DNA of 27,414 bases from Thermoleophilia bacterium (GCA_020845695.1 JADLFG010000073.1:1-27414), one strand, 5' to 3'; counted from the first letter of the stretch, positions 1 through 6,931 are shown. Notes: generated by a model from the letters alone, not told the origin. Program-made: numbers and translations.

Positions 1-1
1 A

Positions 2-304
2 CGGAATCGTCCTCGACCGCCTCACTGCCACCCAGCGGCGCATTCTCGAACTGCTAGAGATCAGGCCTCCCTGGCCCGAGCAAGGAACGCTAGCGGCCTG
101 AAGTGCGGAAGATGGAGCTAGCACGATTCGAACGACCAGCCCGGCACCCAGCACCACGGTCAGGATGACCAGGTACCGCCTCAGCCGGGCCAGCTCTCTG
201 GTGTTCCGGTCGGTCACCTGGTTCTGTTCGATCATGGCCTCACGGAGACGCTCTGTGGTGCCACTGCCCGACCACTCGCTGAGAGGGATCCCGCCCCCGG
301 CCAC
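2..304 (-). CDS. Small single-pass membrane protein, C-terminus probably lost
   Basis: Reading leftward from GTG 302-304 gives an N-terminal segment with PLSEWSGSGTTERLREAM, a polar helical stretch (EQNQVTDRNTRELARL), then a hydrophobic helix (YLVILTVVLGAGLVVRIVLA) preceded by RLRR. A short amphipathic helix followed by one transmembrane segment is a common layout for small bacterial proteins of unknown function. The recognisable protein ends near position 113. Beyond that the frame stays open to the window edge with unrelated residues, antisense to the probable transposase tail, so the native stop has apparently been lost to an insertion. An internal ATG at 233-235 is a less likely start because the conserved-looking segment lies upstream of it. 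Function unknown. Confidence 0.5.
   Translation of the reverse strand, partial: MAGGGIPLSEWSGSGTTERLREAMIEQNQVTDRNTRELARLRRYLVILTVVLGAGLVVRIVLAPSSALQAASVPCSGQGGLISSSSRMRRWVAVRRSRTIP
3..101 (+). CDS. C-terminal end of a probable transposase (partial)
   Basis: An open frame enters from the left edge and stops at TGA 99-101. It gives 32 residues containing LTATQRRILELLEI and ending PEQGTLAA. A helix with a TQRRxLELL pattern at the extreme C-terminus resembles the tails of some DDE transposases, such as the IS1634/IS4 group, but this is recognition from a short piece only. The fragment faces a small membrane-protein gene on the other strand that lacks a stop codon, as expected if an insertion sequence landed in that gene. 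No terminal inverted repeat could be fixed because the rest of the element is outside the window. It could instead be the end of an unrelated gene. Confidence 0.4.
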   Translation, partial: GIVLDRLTATQRRILELLEIRPPWPEQGTLAA

Positions 305-407
305 CGTGCTCGACGTTAGGAAGGAAGCCGGACGAGCCGTCTGGCGGGCGCGGGCATGCATCGGCCGCCACGCGATCCGGGCCGCCCGGGCGGGGCCGGC
401 GCCCGGT

Positions 408-413
408 TAGACT
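408..413 (+). promoter_or_regulatory. Possible -10 element (TAGACT) of a leaderless transcript
   Basis: TAGACT fits the TANNNT -10 pattern and sits 8 bases before the ATG at 422. No ribosome binding site lies between, so transcription could begin at or next to the start codon. No clear -35 is visible. Confidence 0.3.
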
Positions 414-421
414 CCCGGGCG

Positions 422-655
422 ATGACGGAGACTGGGCCACCGGCGAAGCCGGCGGGCGCCCCGCCCGCGTCCGCACCCCCGCGGCCCGGGCTCGGGTTCC
501 TCGGCGTGTTCGGCTGGCTCGGGATCTTCGGAATCGGCGCCGCCGTGGGAGCGATCCTGGGGGCAGCCGACGTCGCGGGCTGGATCACCGGGCTCGTCGT
601 GTCGGCGACGACGGTGACGCTGGGCTTCTTCCTCCGCCGCTCGCTGGTCGCGTGA
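422..655 (+). CDS. Small two-helix membrane protein, unknown function
   Basis: This 77-residue protein starts with about 25 Pro/Ala-rich, presumably cytoplasmic residues. Two hydrophobic helices follow: a glycine-rich one (FLGVFGWLGIFGIGAAVGAILGA) and a second (WITGLVVSATTVTLGFFL), ending in RRSLVA. The start at 422 is chosen because the protein becomes sensible there and a TAGACT element lies just upstream; an earlier in-frame ATG at 356 would add only an Arg/Pro-rich stretch. The stop lies 20 bases from the convergent glutaredoxin gene. I do not recognise the family. The GxxxG-like spacing in helix one suggests helix packing or oligomerisation, but that is only an inference. Confidence 0.55.
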   Translation: MTETGPPAKPAGAPPASAPPRPGLGFLGVFGWLGIFGIGAAVGAILGAADVAGWITGLVVSATTVTLGFFLRRSLVA

Positions 656-675
656 CGCGAGCGAGCCGGGGCCGC

Positions 676-1065
676 TTACGCGAACCGGAACGGGCTGCCG
701 CCGTCGACGAGCTCGATCACGCGCTCCCGCGCGGATCCGCCCCACCCGTCCCCGAGCTTCCCGTCGAGCGTTCGGCGCAGCTCGCCGCTCTCATGCAGCT
801 CCTCGGTGATGTCGGCGCCGCCGACGAGCTCGCCGCCGATGAACACCTGCGGGATCGTCGGCCACCCGGACAGCGCCGACAGCTCCTCGCGGATCCTGGG
901 GTCGGGGAGGATGTCGATCGCCGTGATCGGCGCACCCTCCGCCCGCAGCGCCTCGAGCGCGCGCGCGGAGTTACCGCACGCGATGAACTGCGGCGTCCCC
1001 TTCATGAACACGACCACCTGCTCGGTGTCGATGATCTCCTTGATCCGGTCTCGCAGCTCGCTCAC
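676..1065 (-). CDS. Monothiol glutaredoxin (Grx4/GrxD type) with CGNS active site
   Basis: The 129-residue product has the monothiol glutaredoxin fold order: an N-terminal helix, VVVFMKGTPQF, a cysteine motif at residues 30-33, WPTIPQVFIGGELVGGADI (the cis-Pro TIPQVF and GG-D glutathione-binding motifs), and a C-terminal helix. Family members coordinate a [2Fe-2S] cluster with glutathione between two subunits and pass it to acceptor proteins, usually together with BolA. The usual signature is CGFS; here it is CGNS, with the cysteine kept. The C-terminal tail is longer than usual by about 20 residues. The GTG start at 1063-1065 overlaps the bolA stop (GTGA), and AGGAG lies four bases before it, so the two genes should be translated together. 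Confidence 0.9.
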   Translation of the reverse strand: MSELRDRIKEIIDTEQVVVFMKGTPQFIACGNSARALEALRAEGAPITAIDILPDPRIREELSALSGWPTIPQVFIGGELVGGADITEELHESGELRRTLDGKLGDGWGGSARERVIELVDGGSPFRFA

Positions 1066-1304
1066 TGGGCTCCTCTCGTTCGGATTCGCAGCTCGTGGAT
1101 CGTCCCGTCCGCGAGCGGCTCCGCCAGGGCGCCGTACACGAGCCGGTGCTGCTCAATCAGCGACAACCCGTCGAATCGCGCGCTCTCGACCAGCACCTGG
1201 AAGTGGTCACCCGTACCGGTACGGTCGATGACCGCCACGTCGGTAGCGTCGGGGAAGGCACGGCGCAGGAGGGTCTCGATGTCGTCGGCTGCCACGCGGT
1301 ACAT
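1062..1304 (-). CDS. bolA: BolA/IbaG family protein
   Basis: This 80-residue protein has the BolA layout: a first helix (IETLLRRAFP), a strand with VAVIDRTGTGDHFQVLV, the conserved FxGLSLIEQHRLVYGALAE segment that contains the invariant RxVY-like motif, and a final IHELRIRTR strand. BolA proteins bind monothiol glutaredoxins and share a [2Fe-2S] cluster, acting in Fe-S trafficking or as redox-responsive regulators. The histidine in GDHFQV is a candidate cluster ligand. The gene overlaps the glutaredoxin start by four bases, which argues strongly for a working pair. CAGG lies a few bases before the ATG. It is close to IbaG in size; the choice between BolA and IbaG cannot be made here. Confidence 0.9.
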   Translation of the reverse strand: MYRVAADDIETLLRRAFPDATDVAVIDRTGTGDHFQVLVESARFDGLSLIEQHRLVYGALAEPLADGTIHELRIRTRGAQ

Positions 1305-1344
1305 GATGCCTGGCGCCGCCGCGCCGCGCCGGCGGATCCGCCCG

Positions 1345-1689
1345 CTACACCGCGGCCACGGACGTCCCGCTGCCGAGCGCTGCGAGCACGGCGCGTTCCA
1401 GCTCGAGCAGGGGGAAGGGCTTGATCAGGTGAGCGACCGGCTCGAGCGCCGCCGACTCGTCACTCGGCCCGTCGATCGACACGCAGACGACGCCCGCACC
1501 CGTCGCCTCGCGCGCCTTCCGGGCCGCCTCGACGGCACCGTGCGCTGCGGGCTCGACCACGATCGCGGCCACAGCGCCGACGGCCGCGGACGGGTCGTAT
1601 TCGACGGGCTCGAGCTCGAGGCGGCGAACGACCCAGCCGAGCAGGCCGCGCACCTCCGAGTTTGGCTCGATGATCAGGATCCTGCCCAT
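1345..1689 (-). CDS. Degenerate receiver-domain protein (pseudo-receiver)
   Basis: The 114 residues follow the response-regulator receiver pattern: RILIIEPNSEVRGLLG for strand 1 and helix 1, AAIVVEPAAHG for strand 3, VCVSIDG for strand 4, and HLIKPFPLLELERAV for strand 5 and helix 5. The conserved lysine (K90, IKPF) and the Ser at strand 4 remain. The acidic pair after strand 1 is EPN rather than DD, and the phospho-acceptor aspartate is replaced by Glu46 (VVEPA). It therefore cannot be phosphorylated in the normal way and may be locked in one state. No output domain follows. ATG 1687-1689 is chosen with GGGAG 11 bases upstream; a TTG at 1713 would add eight residues. It diverges from the OmpR-type regulator, with 59 bases between. 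Confidence 0.75.
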   Translation of the reverse strand: MGRILIIEPNSEVRGLLGWVVRRLELEPVEYDPSAAVGAVAAIVVEPAAHGAVEAARKAREATGAGVVCVSIDGPSDESAALEPVAHLIKPFPLLELERAVLAALGSGTSVAAV

Positions 1690-1736
1690 GTGCGGATCAT
1701 CTCCCGCGGCCAATGCAAAACAGGTGCCGTATCAGG

Positions 1737-1742
1737 TATGAA
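1737..1742 (+). promoter_or_regulatory. Possible -10 element (TATGAA), leaderless spacing
   Basis: TATGAA lies exactly six bases before the ATG at 1749, with no ribosome binding site between. It departs from TANNNT at the last base. Two CAGGT direct repeats (1721-1725 and 1733-1737) lie across and just upstream of it, so a regulator binding them could control this start. Confidence 0.25.
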
Positions 1743-1748
1743 AACGGG

Positions 1749-2591
1749 ATGAGCCGCGCGCGGATCCTCGTCGTCGACGACGACCCCGACATCCGCGGCC
1801 TGCTGCGGGAGCTGCTCGAGCGGGCCGGGCACGAGGTGCTGACGGCCGACGACGGGCGTGCCGGTCTTCGCTGCCTCTACCAGGAGCGGCCCGAGCTGGT
1901 CGTACTCGACGTCTCGATGCCCGAACTCGACGGCTGGGGCACGCTCGAGCGGATCCGCGACCTGAGCGACGTGCCGGTGCTGATGCTGACCGCCCGGACG
2001 GGTGAGCTCGAGAAGGTCCGGGGCCTGAGAGCCGGAGCCGACGACTACGTGACCAAGCCGTTCGGACGGCAGGAGCTCCTGGCCCGAGCCGAGGCGCTGC
2101 TCCGCCGGGCCGCCGGCCGGCGCTCGGAGGCACCCGAGACGTACGCGGACGACCTCGTGGCGGTCGATTTCGGGCAGCGGCGAGTCACCGTCGCGGGAGC
2201 CGATGTGGCCGTGACCCCGCTCGAGTTCCGCCTGCTCGGGGCATTCGTCCGCCACCCGGGTCAGGTGCTCGCACACGAGCAGCTGATCGCCCTGGTCTGG
2301 GGCGACGAGGGAGCGGCCGGGCGCAACCAGCTCAAGCTCTACGTCGGCTACCTGCGGCGCAAGCTCGGCGAGGCGGCGGCCGGGCGGATCGAGACCGTGC
2401 GCGGTTTCGGCTACCGCTACCGGGCCGAGCGCCGGACCGGCTGGGGGCTACGCGGCGACGAGCAGCTCCTCGACCCGGCGACGCAGCTCCGCGGGCTCGA
2501 GCGGCCTGCGCAGGCGCCGGCATCGAGCTCCGCTGCCTCGCCCACGTCCCGCACCCGCGCGGTCAGGAGGAGCGCGAGACCGTCACCCTAG
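1749..2591 (+). CDS. OmpR/PhoB-family response regulator with an atypical C-terminal tail
   Basis: Residues 3-120 form a receiver with the acidic triad (VVDDDPD), phospho-acceptor Asp54 (VVLDVSMPELDGW), Thr81 in LMLTAR and Lys103 in VTKPF. Residues 136-226 form a winged-helix output domain (VTPLEFRLLGAFVRHPGQVLA, then VGYLRRKLG and TVRGFGYRYR). The protein should bind DNA when phosphorylated by a partner kinase. ATG 1749 is preferred because the receiver strand starts three residues later; an earlier ATG at 1713 would add an unlikely 12 residues. A normal family member would end near residue 230. Here about 50 low-complexity residues follow, encoded opposite a receiver remnant, so the original stop may have been lost. 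The gene converges on the PAS kinase and their stop codons overlap in CTAG 2588-2591. Confidence 0.9.
   Translation: MSRARILVVDDDPDIRGLLRELLERAGHEVLTADDGRAGLRCLYQERPELVVLDVSMPELDGWGTLERIRDLSDVPVLMLTARTGELEKVRGLRAGADDYVTKPFGRQELLARAEALLRRAAGRRSEAPETYADDLVAVDFGQRRVTVAGADVAVTPLEFRLLGAFVRHPGQVLAHEQLIALVWGDEGAAGRNQLKLYVGYLRRKLGEAAAGRIETVRGFGYRYRAERRTGWGLRGDEQLLDPATQLRGLERPAQAPASSSAASPTSRTRAVRRSARPSP
2448..2587 (-). pseudogene. Frameshifted remnant of a response-regulator receiver domain
   Basis: Directly after the PAS kinase stop, and in the kinase frame, the minus strand reads LALLLTARVRDVGEAAELDAGA (2513-2578), which matches strand 4 and helix 4 of a receiver. One frame over it continues as LRRPLEPAELRRRVEELLVAA and then a stop (2448-2513), matching strand 5 and helix 5. 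A few codons that would join the two halves (the usual GADAY-type loop) are missing and the frame shifts there. The first half of the domain, with the phospho-acceptor site, is absent. This is best read as the decayed end of a response regulator that once followed the kinase, or of a C-terminal receiver of the kinase itself. It lies antisense to the tail of the OmpR-type regulator. Confidence 0.6.
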
Positions 2592-5500
2592 GCCGCGGCT
2601 TCCGCCACCGCCGCCTCACCCGCGGGAAGCTTGGCCCGAAACGTCGTGCCAACCCCCTCCTCGCTCTCCACCTCGATCGTGCCGCCATGGGCCTCGACGA
2701 TCGCCTTCGTGATCGGCAGGCCGAGCCCGGTGCCCTGGATGGCGAGGTGGGTGACCGTGCTCGTCCGGAAGAAACGCTCGAACAACCGATCCAGCTCCGC
2801 CGCGGGGATCCCCAGACCGCTGTCCTCGACCTCGATCACCGCGCCCGCGCCGTCCGGGACGACCCGAACCCGGATCGTCCCGCCGTCCGGGGTGAACTTG
2901 AGCGCGTTCGAGACCAGGTTGTCGAGCACCTGGCCGAGCCGCGTCGGGTCGCCTCGCAGGGGACACGGGTCGTCGGCCTCGACGGTCAGCTCGATCTTCT
3001 TCTCCGCGGCCCGGGGCAGCGCCGTCTCGACGCACTCCCGGACGAGCCGGCTCAGGTCGACGGGGCAGAGATCGAGGTTGAGCTTGCCGGACTCGACCTG
3101 CGCGATGAACAGGAGGTCCGAGACGAGCCGCAGCAGCCGGTGGGAGTTGCGCTCGGCGACGTCGAGGAAGCGGTGAACGTCATCGGAGAGCTCTCCCTCC
3201 TCGCGTGCGAGCTCGAGATAGCCGAGGATCGACGTCAGGGGCGTGCGCAGCTCGTGCGAGACGAGCGCGACGAACTCGTCCTTCAGGCGGTCGAGCTCGA
3301 GTAGCTGCTCGTTCTGCTCCGCGAGCCGCGCGACGAGCGCCTCCCGCTGCGCCTCGGCCTGCCTGCGCTCGGTGATGTCCTCGGCGATGCCGAGCAGGTA
3401 GGCGGGCCGGCCCGTCCCGTCGAGGATCGGCACCTTGGTCGTGTGTACGATCTTCGGCTCGCCCTCGCCGAGCGCCAGCGGGGCCTCCGGCGCGTCGACC
3501 CGCGCGTTGCCGGCGAGCACCTGGCGGTCCCACTCCTCGAAGGGCACGGCCAGCTCCGGGGGGAAGACGTCGATCGAGCGGCGGCCGACGAGCTCGCGCT
3601 CAGGGTGTCCGAGGATCGCCTCCGCGGCCGGGTTGACCCGGACGTAGGTGAGATCGCGAGCGTCCTTCACGTAGAGACCGACGGGAATGCTCGACACGAC
3701 GGAGTCGAGCAGCATGCTGGTCTGGCCGAGCTCGGTCTCGACGACCTTGCGCTCGGTAATGTCGATGATGACGCCGTCGAGCCATAGGAGCTCGCCTTTC
3801 CCCCCGCGGACGGGCTGGCCCTGCTCGTAGACCCAGCGCGTGTCGCCTCGGGCCGTGACGATCCGGTAGTCGATGACGAAATGCCTGTCGGCGGCGATCG
3901 CGTCGGCGACCGCTCGCTCGACCGCCTCGCGGTCGTCCGGATGGATCACGCTCGCGTAGGAACGCACCGCGTTACCGAGGAACTCCGCGGCCGGGTAGCC
4001 GGTGATCTCCTCGATGTCGTCGCTCAAGAACTGCATCGTCCAGGTCTCGTCGGCGGCGCAGCGGTAGACGGCGCCCGGGATGTTCTCGATCAGCGTGCGG
4101 TACCGCTCCTCGCGCTCGCGCGCCTCCGCCTCCGCGCGCTTGCGCCCCGTGATGTCGATCAGCACGGAGATCAGACCGACCACCTGTCCCGCCGCGTCAC
4201 GGAGCGGGGCCGAGGACGCGCTGACGTCGATCAGCGATCCGTCCTTGCGTCGCCGCACGATCTCGAGGTCGCGCCAGCCCTCGCCGCCGAGCGCGATCTT
4301 CACGTAGCCGCGGAACTCCTCACGCTGATCCTCGGAGACGATCGGGTTGAACCCGCCGAGCACCTCGCCGGCCGCCCAGCCGAACGTCCGCTCGGCTGCC
4401 GGATTCCAGAGCGTCACCCGCCCCTCGGCATCGAAGCCGACGATCGCCGCTGGCGAGGCCTGGACCACAGCCTGGAGCTGCGCGGCGGTCGCGCGCGAGC
4501 GCTCCTCGGACGCCCGTCGCTGGATCGCCGCGCCGACGATCCCGGCCGCAGTGCGAAGCGCGTCCACCTCGGCGCCGGTCCAGGCGCCGGTCTCGCTGCC
4601 GCCCTCGACGAGCAGGAAGCCCCACCAGGCGCCCCCGACGAACACGGGGACGGCGAGGATCGCGCCGACGCCGCGGCGGGCGAGCACCTGCCGGACGGGA
4701 TCGGGCAGCTCGGCCACCGGGCCCTGGATGGCGCGACCGGCGGCGAGCTCGGGGAGCCAGCTCGCGAGCCCGTAGGCGGGCAGCGACGTGTCCTGGAGCT
4801 CCGGGTCGTCGACGAGCGGCGCGCCTCCCGCTGCCACCCACTCGTGGCGCACGGAGATGCGAAGCTCGCCCCGCTGCGCGATCCGGTTCGAGAACAGGAG
4901 CAGCCGGTCGGCCCCGGTCGCCTGGCCGAGCGCCCTCAGAGCCCCGTCGGCGGTGTCGCGCCAATCCGCGGCGCGCCGAAGCTCCTCGGCGACGGTCGCG
5001 ATGGCCCCGAGCACGGCCTCGCGGCGACGGAGCTCCTCCTCGGCTCGGTGGCGCTCGGTGACGTCGAGGGCGACACCGCCGACGTGACGACGCCCGCGGG
5101 CGTCCTCGAACGGGAACTTGACCGTGTGCCAGTAGCGCGCGGTGCCGTCGGGCCGGACGTCCCGCTCGACCCGGTGGGCCGGGGCGCCTGACTCGCGTAC
5201 GAGCTCGTCCGTGATCCGGAACTCCTCCGCCGCGGCGGCGAGCATCCACTCCTCGTCGCGCTTGCCCACGATCTCCTCGGCGCGCACGGCGAACGCCCGC
5301 TCGAAGCCCTCGTTGACGTAGCTGGTGCGTCCCTCGTCGTCCTTCATGAACGCGATCAGCGGGCCGTTCTCCATGAACGCCGCGAACCGGGCCTCGCTCT
5401 CGCGCAGCCCCTCCTCGGCGGCCTTGCGGTCGGTGATGTCGAGCAGGCAGCCCTGCGAGTAGAGCGGCGTGCCGTCCTCGTCGCGGACGGTGACGCAGGT

Positions 5501-5842
5501 GTCGCGCAGCCAGACGGTGCGCCCGTCGCGCGCGACGAGGCGGTACTCGCTGACGAAGTCCGCATCGGACTCGTTGGCGACGTGCACCTCGTTGAGGACC
5601 CGGTCGCGATCGTCGGGGTGCAGCAGCTCGACGAACAGCTCACGGTTCGCGACCCACTCCTCGGCCGTGTAGCCGAGCAGCGCCTCGACCTGCGGGCTCG
5701 TGTACAGGTTCGAGCTGACGTCGTCGAGGGCGTCCACATAGATGACCAGCGGCAGCTGCTCGACGAGCGTGCGGTACGCGCGCTCGCCGCGCAGCGGCAG
5801 TGGCTCGGAGCCTCCGGCGGGCCGCGGTCGATGCGCGATCAC
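2588..5842 (-). CDS. Multi-PAS/GAF sensor histidine kinase
   Basis: The 1084-residue protein has no transmembrane segment and should be cytoplasmic. Approximate domains are PAS/PAC 20-140, PAS/PAC 150-266, GAF 285-443, PAS/PAC 455-568, PAS/PAC 580-698 and PAS/PAC 710-827. A short coiled linker leads to HisKA (His863 in VSHELRTPLTSILGY) and an HATPase domain (N-box DNLVSNALKFTP, G1 VEDSGLGIP, G2 GTGLGLPI). Repeated DITERK/DVTERH ends mark the PAC motifs. It should phosphorylate itself on His863 in response to small-molecule, redox or light cues sensed by the PAS/GAF array; no chromophore cysteine can be assigned. The GTG start has a GATCAT hexamer six bases upstream. The tRNA-Gly lies just upstream on the same strand. 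The convergent OmpR-type regulator is a possible partner, and a decayed receiver follows the stop. Confidence 0.92.
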   Translation of the reverse strand: MIAHRPRPAGGSEPLPLRGERAYRTLVEQLPLVIYVDALDDVSSNLYTSPQVEALLGYTAEEWVANRELFVELLHPDDRDRVLNEVHVANESDADFVSEYRLVARDGRTVWLRDTCVTVRDEDGTPLYSQGCLLDITDRKAAEEGLRESEARFAAFMENGPLIAFMKDDEGRTSYVNEGFERAFAVRAEEIVGKRDEEWMLAAAAEEFRITDELVRESGAPAHRVERDVRPDGTARYWHTVKFPFEDARGRRHVGGVALDVTERHRAEEELRRREAVLGAIATVAEELRRAADWRDTADGALRALGQATGADRLLLFSNRIAQRGELRISVRHEWVAAGGAPLVDDPELQDTSLPAYGLASWLPELAAGRAIQGPVAELPDPVRQVLARRGVGAILAVPVFVGGAWWGFLLVEGGSETGAWTGAEVDALRTAAGIVGAAIQRRASEERSRATAAQLQAVVQASPAAIVGFDAEGRVTLWNPAAERTFGWAAGEVLGGFNPIVSEDQREEFRGYVKIALGGEGWRDLEIVRRRKDGSLIDVSASSAPLRDAAGQVVGLISVLIDITGRKRAEAEAREREERYRTLIENIPGAVYRCAADETWTMQFLSDDIEEITGYPAAEFLGNAVRSYASVIHPDDREAVERAVADAIAADRHFVIDYRIVTARGDTRWVYEQGQPVRGGKGELLWLDGVIIDITERKVVETELGQTSMLLDSVVSSIPVGLYVKDARDLTYVRVNPAAEAILGHPERELVGRRSIDVFPPELAVPFEEWDRQVLAGNARVDAPEAPLALGEGEPKIVHTTKVPILDGTGRPAYLLGIAEDITERRQAEAQREALVARLAEQNEQLLELDRLKDEFVALVSHELRTPLTSILGYLELAREEGELSDDVHRFLDVAERNSHRLLRLVSDLLFIAQVESGKLNLDLCPVDLSRLVRECVETALPRAAEKKIELTVEADDPCPLRGDPTRLGQVLDNLVSNALKFTPDGGTIRVRVVPDGAGAVIEVEDSGLGIPAAELDRLFERFFRTSTVTHLAIQGTGLGLPITKAIVEAHGGTIEVESEEGVGTTFRAKLPAGEAAVAEAAA

Positions 5843-5848
5843 GGGATC

Positions 5849-5854
5849 ATGATC
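5849..5854 (-). promoter_or_regulatory. Weak -10-like hexamer (GATCAT) before the PAS kinase
   Basis: GATCAT lies exactly six bases before the kinase GTG and keeps the A at position 2 and T at position 6 of a -10 element. It is weak alone, but its spacing matches better examples in the window. Read-through from the tRNA promoter is an alternative. Confidence 0.2.
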
Positions 5855-5878
5855 GGCCGGCCGGACGCCGCGCTTGAG

Positions 5879-5951
5879 AGCGGACGACGGGATTCGAACC
5901 CGCGACCCTTGGCTTGGGAAGCCAATGCTCTACCAGCTGAGCTACGTCCGC
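5879..5951 (-). tRNA. tRNA-Gly (anticodon CCC)
   Basis: The minus strand folds as a full 73-base cloverleaf. Acceptor GCGGACG pairs with CGTCCGC, the D arm is GCTC-AGCTGGTA-GAGC, and the anticodon stem TTGGC/GCCAA encloses loop TTCCCAA with anticodon CCC. The variable loop is GGGTC and the T arm GCGGG-TTCGAAT-CCCGT. The discriminator base is U, usual for bacterial tRNA-Gly. No CCA is encoded, so it must be added after transcription. It reads GGG glycine codons, which are common in this GC-rich DNA. Confidence 0.97.
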
Positions 5952-5960
5952 GCGCCGGAC

Positions 5961-5966
5961 AGTCTA
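5961..5966 (-). promoter_or_regulatory. Probable -10 element (TAGACT) of the tRNA-Gly gene
   Basis: TAGACT lies nine bases upstream of the mature tRNA 5' end, a distance that leaves a 5' leader of only a few bases. The same hexamer precedes the gene at 422. No clear -35 is visible. Confidence 0.35.
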
Positions 5967-6007
5967 GCGCGGGGTACGCCGGGCGGCACGGTCGCCGGGC
6001 TCATCAG

Positions 6008-6925
6008 TCAGGCGGTGGGTCGCCGTGCCGCCTCGTAGACGTCGACGAAGCGCCGGTAGCGCGCGGCGATCGACGCTACCGCGGCCTCGCGGTCGCCACC
6101 GGCGGCGACGCTCTCGACCGCCGCGCCGAAGATCGACCGGCCGATCGCGAAGCCGGCGTAGCCGGGCACGGGAGCGGCGGCGCGAAGCCACGTGTCGACC
6201 GTCTCGTCGGGGGCGGCCCGGCCGAGCACGACACAGCTCACGCGGTCACGGCCCCCGCGGCGGGCGAGCGCGGCCACGCGCTCGCAGTCCTCCCGCGCGG
6301 CCAGCCCCTCGAGCTTCCAGAGATCTGGCTCGATGCCGGCGTCCTGGAGCTCCTCGATCGCGCGCAGGACGAGCGCGGGGCGCAGCTCTCGGTCGTAGCG
6401 CCCGGCGTCCCCGTCCGCGGCCTCGAGCTGCGCCACCTCGGCCGGGACGAGCAGCTCGAGCAGAAACCGCGTCTCGCGCTCGCCAAGCCAGTCCGAGAGC
6501 CGCCGCAGGCGGGCCGACTGGCGGGCGTTCAGCTCCCGATCACCCTCCGGGTTGAAGCGGACGAGCACCTTTGCGAACGCCGGCTCGAACTCGCGGATCC
6601 GCTCGCCGAACGACTCGCCGTACTCGAAGTCGAACTCGGCCTGCCCGCTCTTCTCGACGGGCATCGCGAGCACCTGGCCGGCAGCCCGCGCCGCCCGCGC
6701 CACCCGCGACCCGTACTGGGCGTCGACGAGGACGCCGGCGGCTTCCGGCGGGACACCGGCGGTCAGCGCGCGCAGGAAGCCCTCGTAGACGAGCGACTTC
6801 GCGCCGCGGATCCGCTCGGTCTCAGCGGGGGTCGCCGCCCGGCCGCGGACGCCGAAGATCGACTCGAACGAGCCCCGGTGGTCGAACGCGAGCATGTAGA
6901 GGGGGCGGTCGTAGCCGGCGGTCAC
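6008..6925 (-). CDS. DUF2090 (IolC C-terminal type) aldolase-like protein, stand-alone
   Basis: The 305 residues match the pattern of DUF2090, the domain usually fused to the C-terminus of 5-dehydro-2-deoxygluconokinase (IolC) and related to 2-deoxy-5-keto-gluconate-6-phosphate aldolase of inositol breakdown. Marks are the N-terminal LYMLAFDHRGSF, KSLVYEGF, VLVDAQYG, MPVEKSGQ, LWKLEG and GFAIGRSIF, consistent with a TIM-barrel aldolase. The lysine in MPVEKSGQ or LWKLEG is a candidate Schiff-base residue, but I cannot assign it. No PfkB kinase domain is attached and no other inositol gene is nearby, so the substrate may differ. The GTG start has TAGCAT six bases upstream, suggesting its own leaderless transcript. 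Only nine bases separate its start from the end of the small kinase gene, so it may also be read from upstream. Confidence 0.7.
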   Translation of the reverse strand: MTAGYDRPLYMLAFDHRGSFESIFGVRGRAATPAETERIRGAKSLVYEGFLRALTAGVPPEAAGVLVDAQYGSRVARAARAAGQVLAMPVEKSGQAEFDFEYGESFGERIREFEPAFAKVLVRFNPEGDRELNARQSARLRRLSDWLGERETRFLLELLVPAEVAQLEAADGDAGRYDRELRPALVLRAIEELQDAGIEPDLWKLEGLAAREDCERVAALARRGGRDRVSCVVLGRAAPDETVDTWLRAAAPVPGYAGFAIGRSIFGAAVESVAAGGDREAAVASIAARYRRFVDVYEAARRPTA

Positions 6926-6931
6926 GCCGGG

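Noticed and set aside
115..160. A T-arm-like GTTCGAATC followed by CCA on the minus strand, suggesting a tRNA end at the insertion boundary
   Set aside because: The flanking bases do not form a five-pair stem, no D arm or anticodon arm can be placed upstream, and the bases encode the membrane helix of the small protein.
652..1752. A 366-residue plus-strand open frame across the glutaredoxin, bolA and pseudo-receiver genes
   Set aside because: It is antisense to three well-supported genes, is rich in Arg/Asp/Gly repeats, and has no recognisable domain; long shadow frames are expected in DNA this GC-rich.
3881..5191. A 436-residue plus-strand open frame inside the PAS kinase
   Set aside because: It is the antisense shadow of the PAS/GAF region, with no motif and low-complexity composition.
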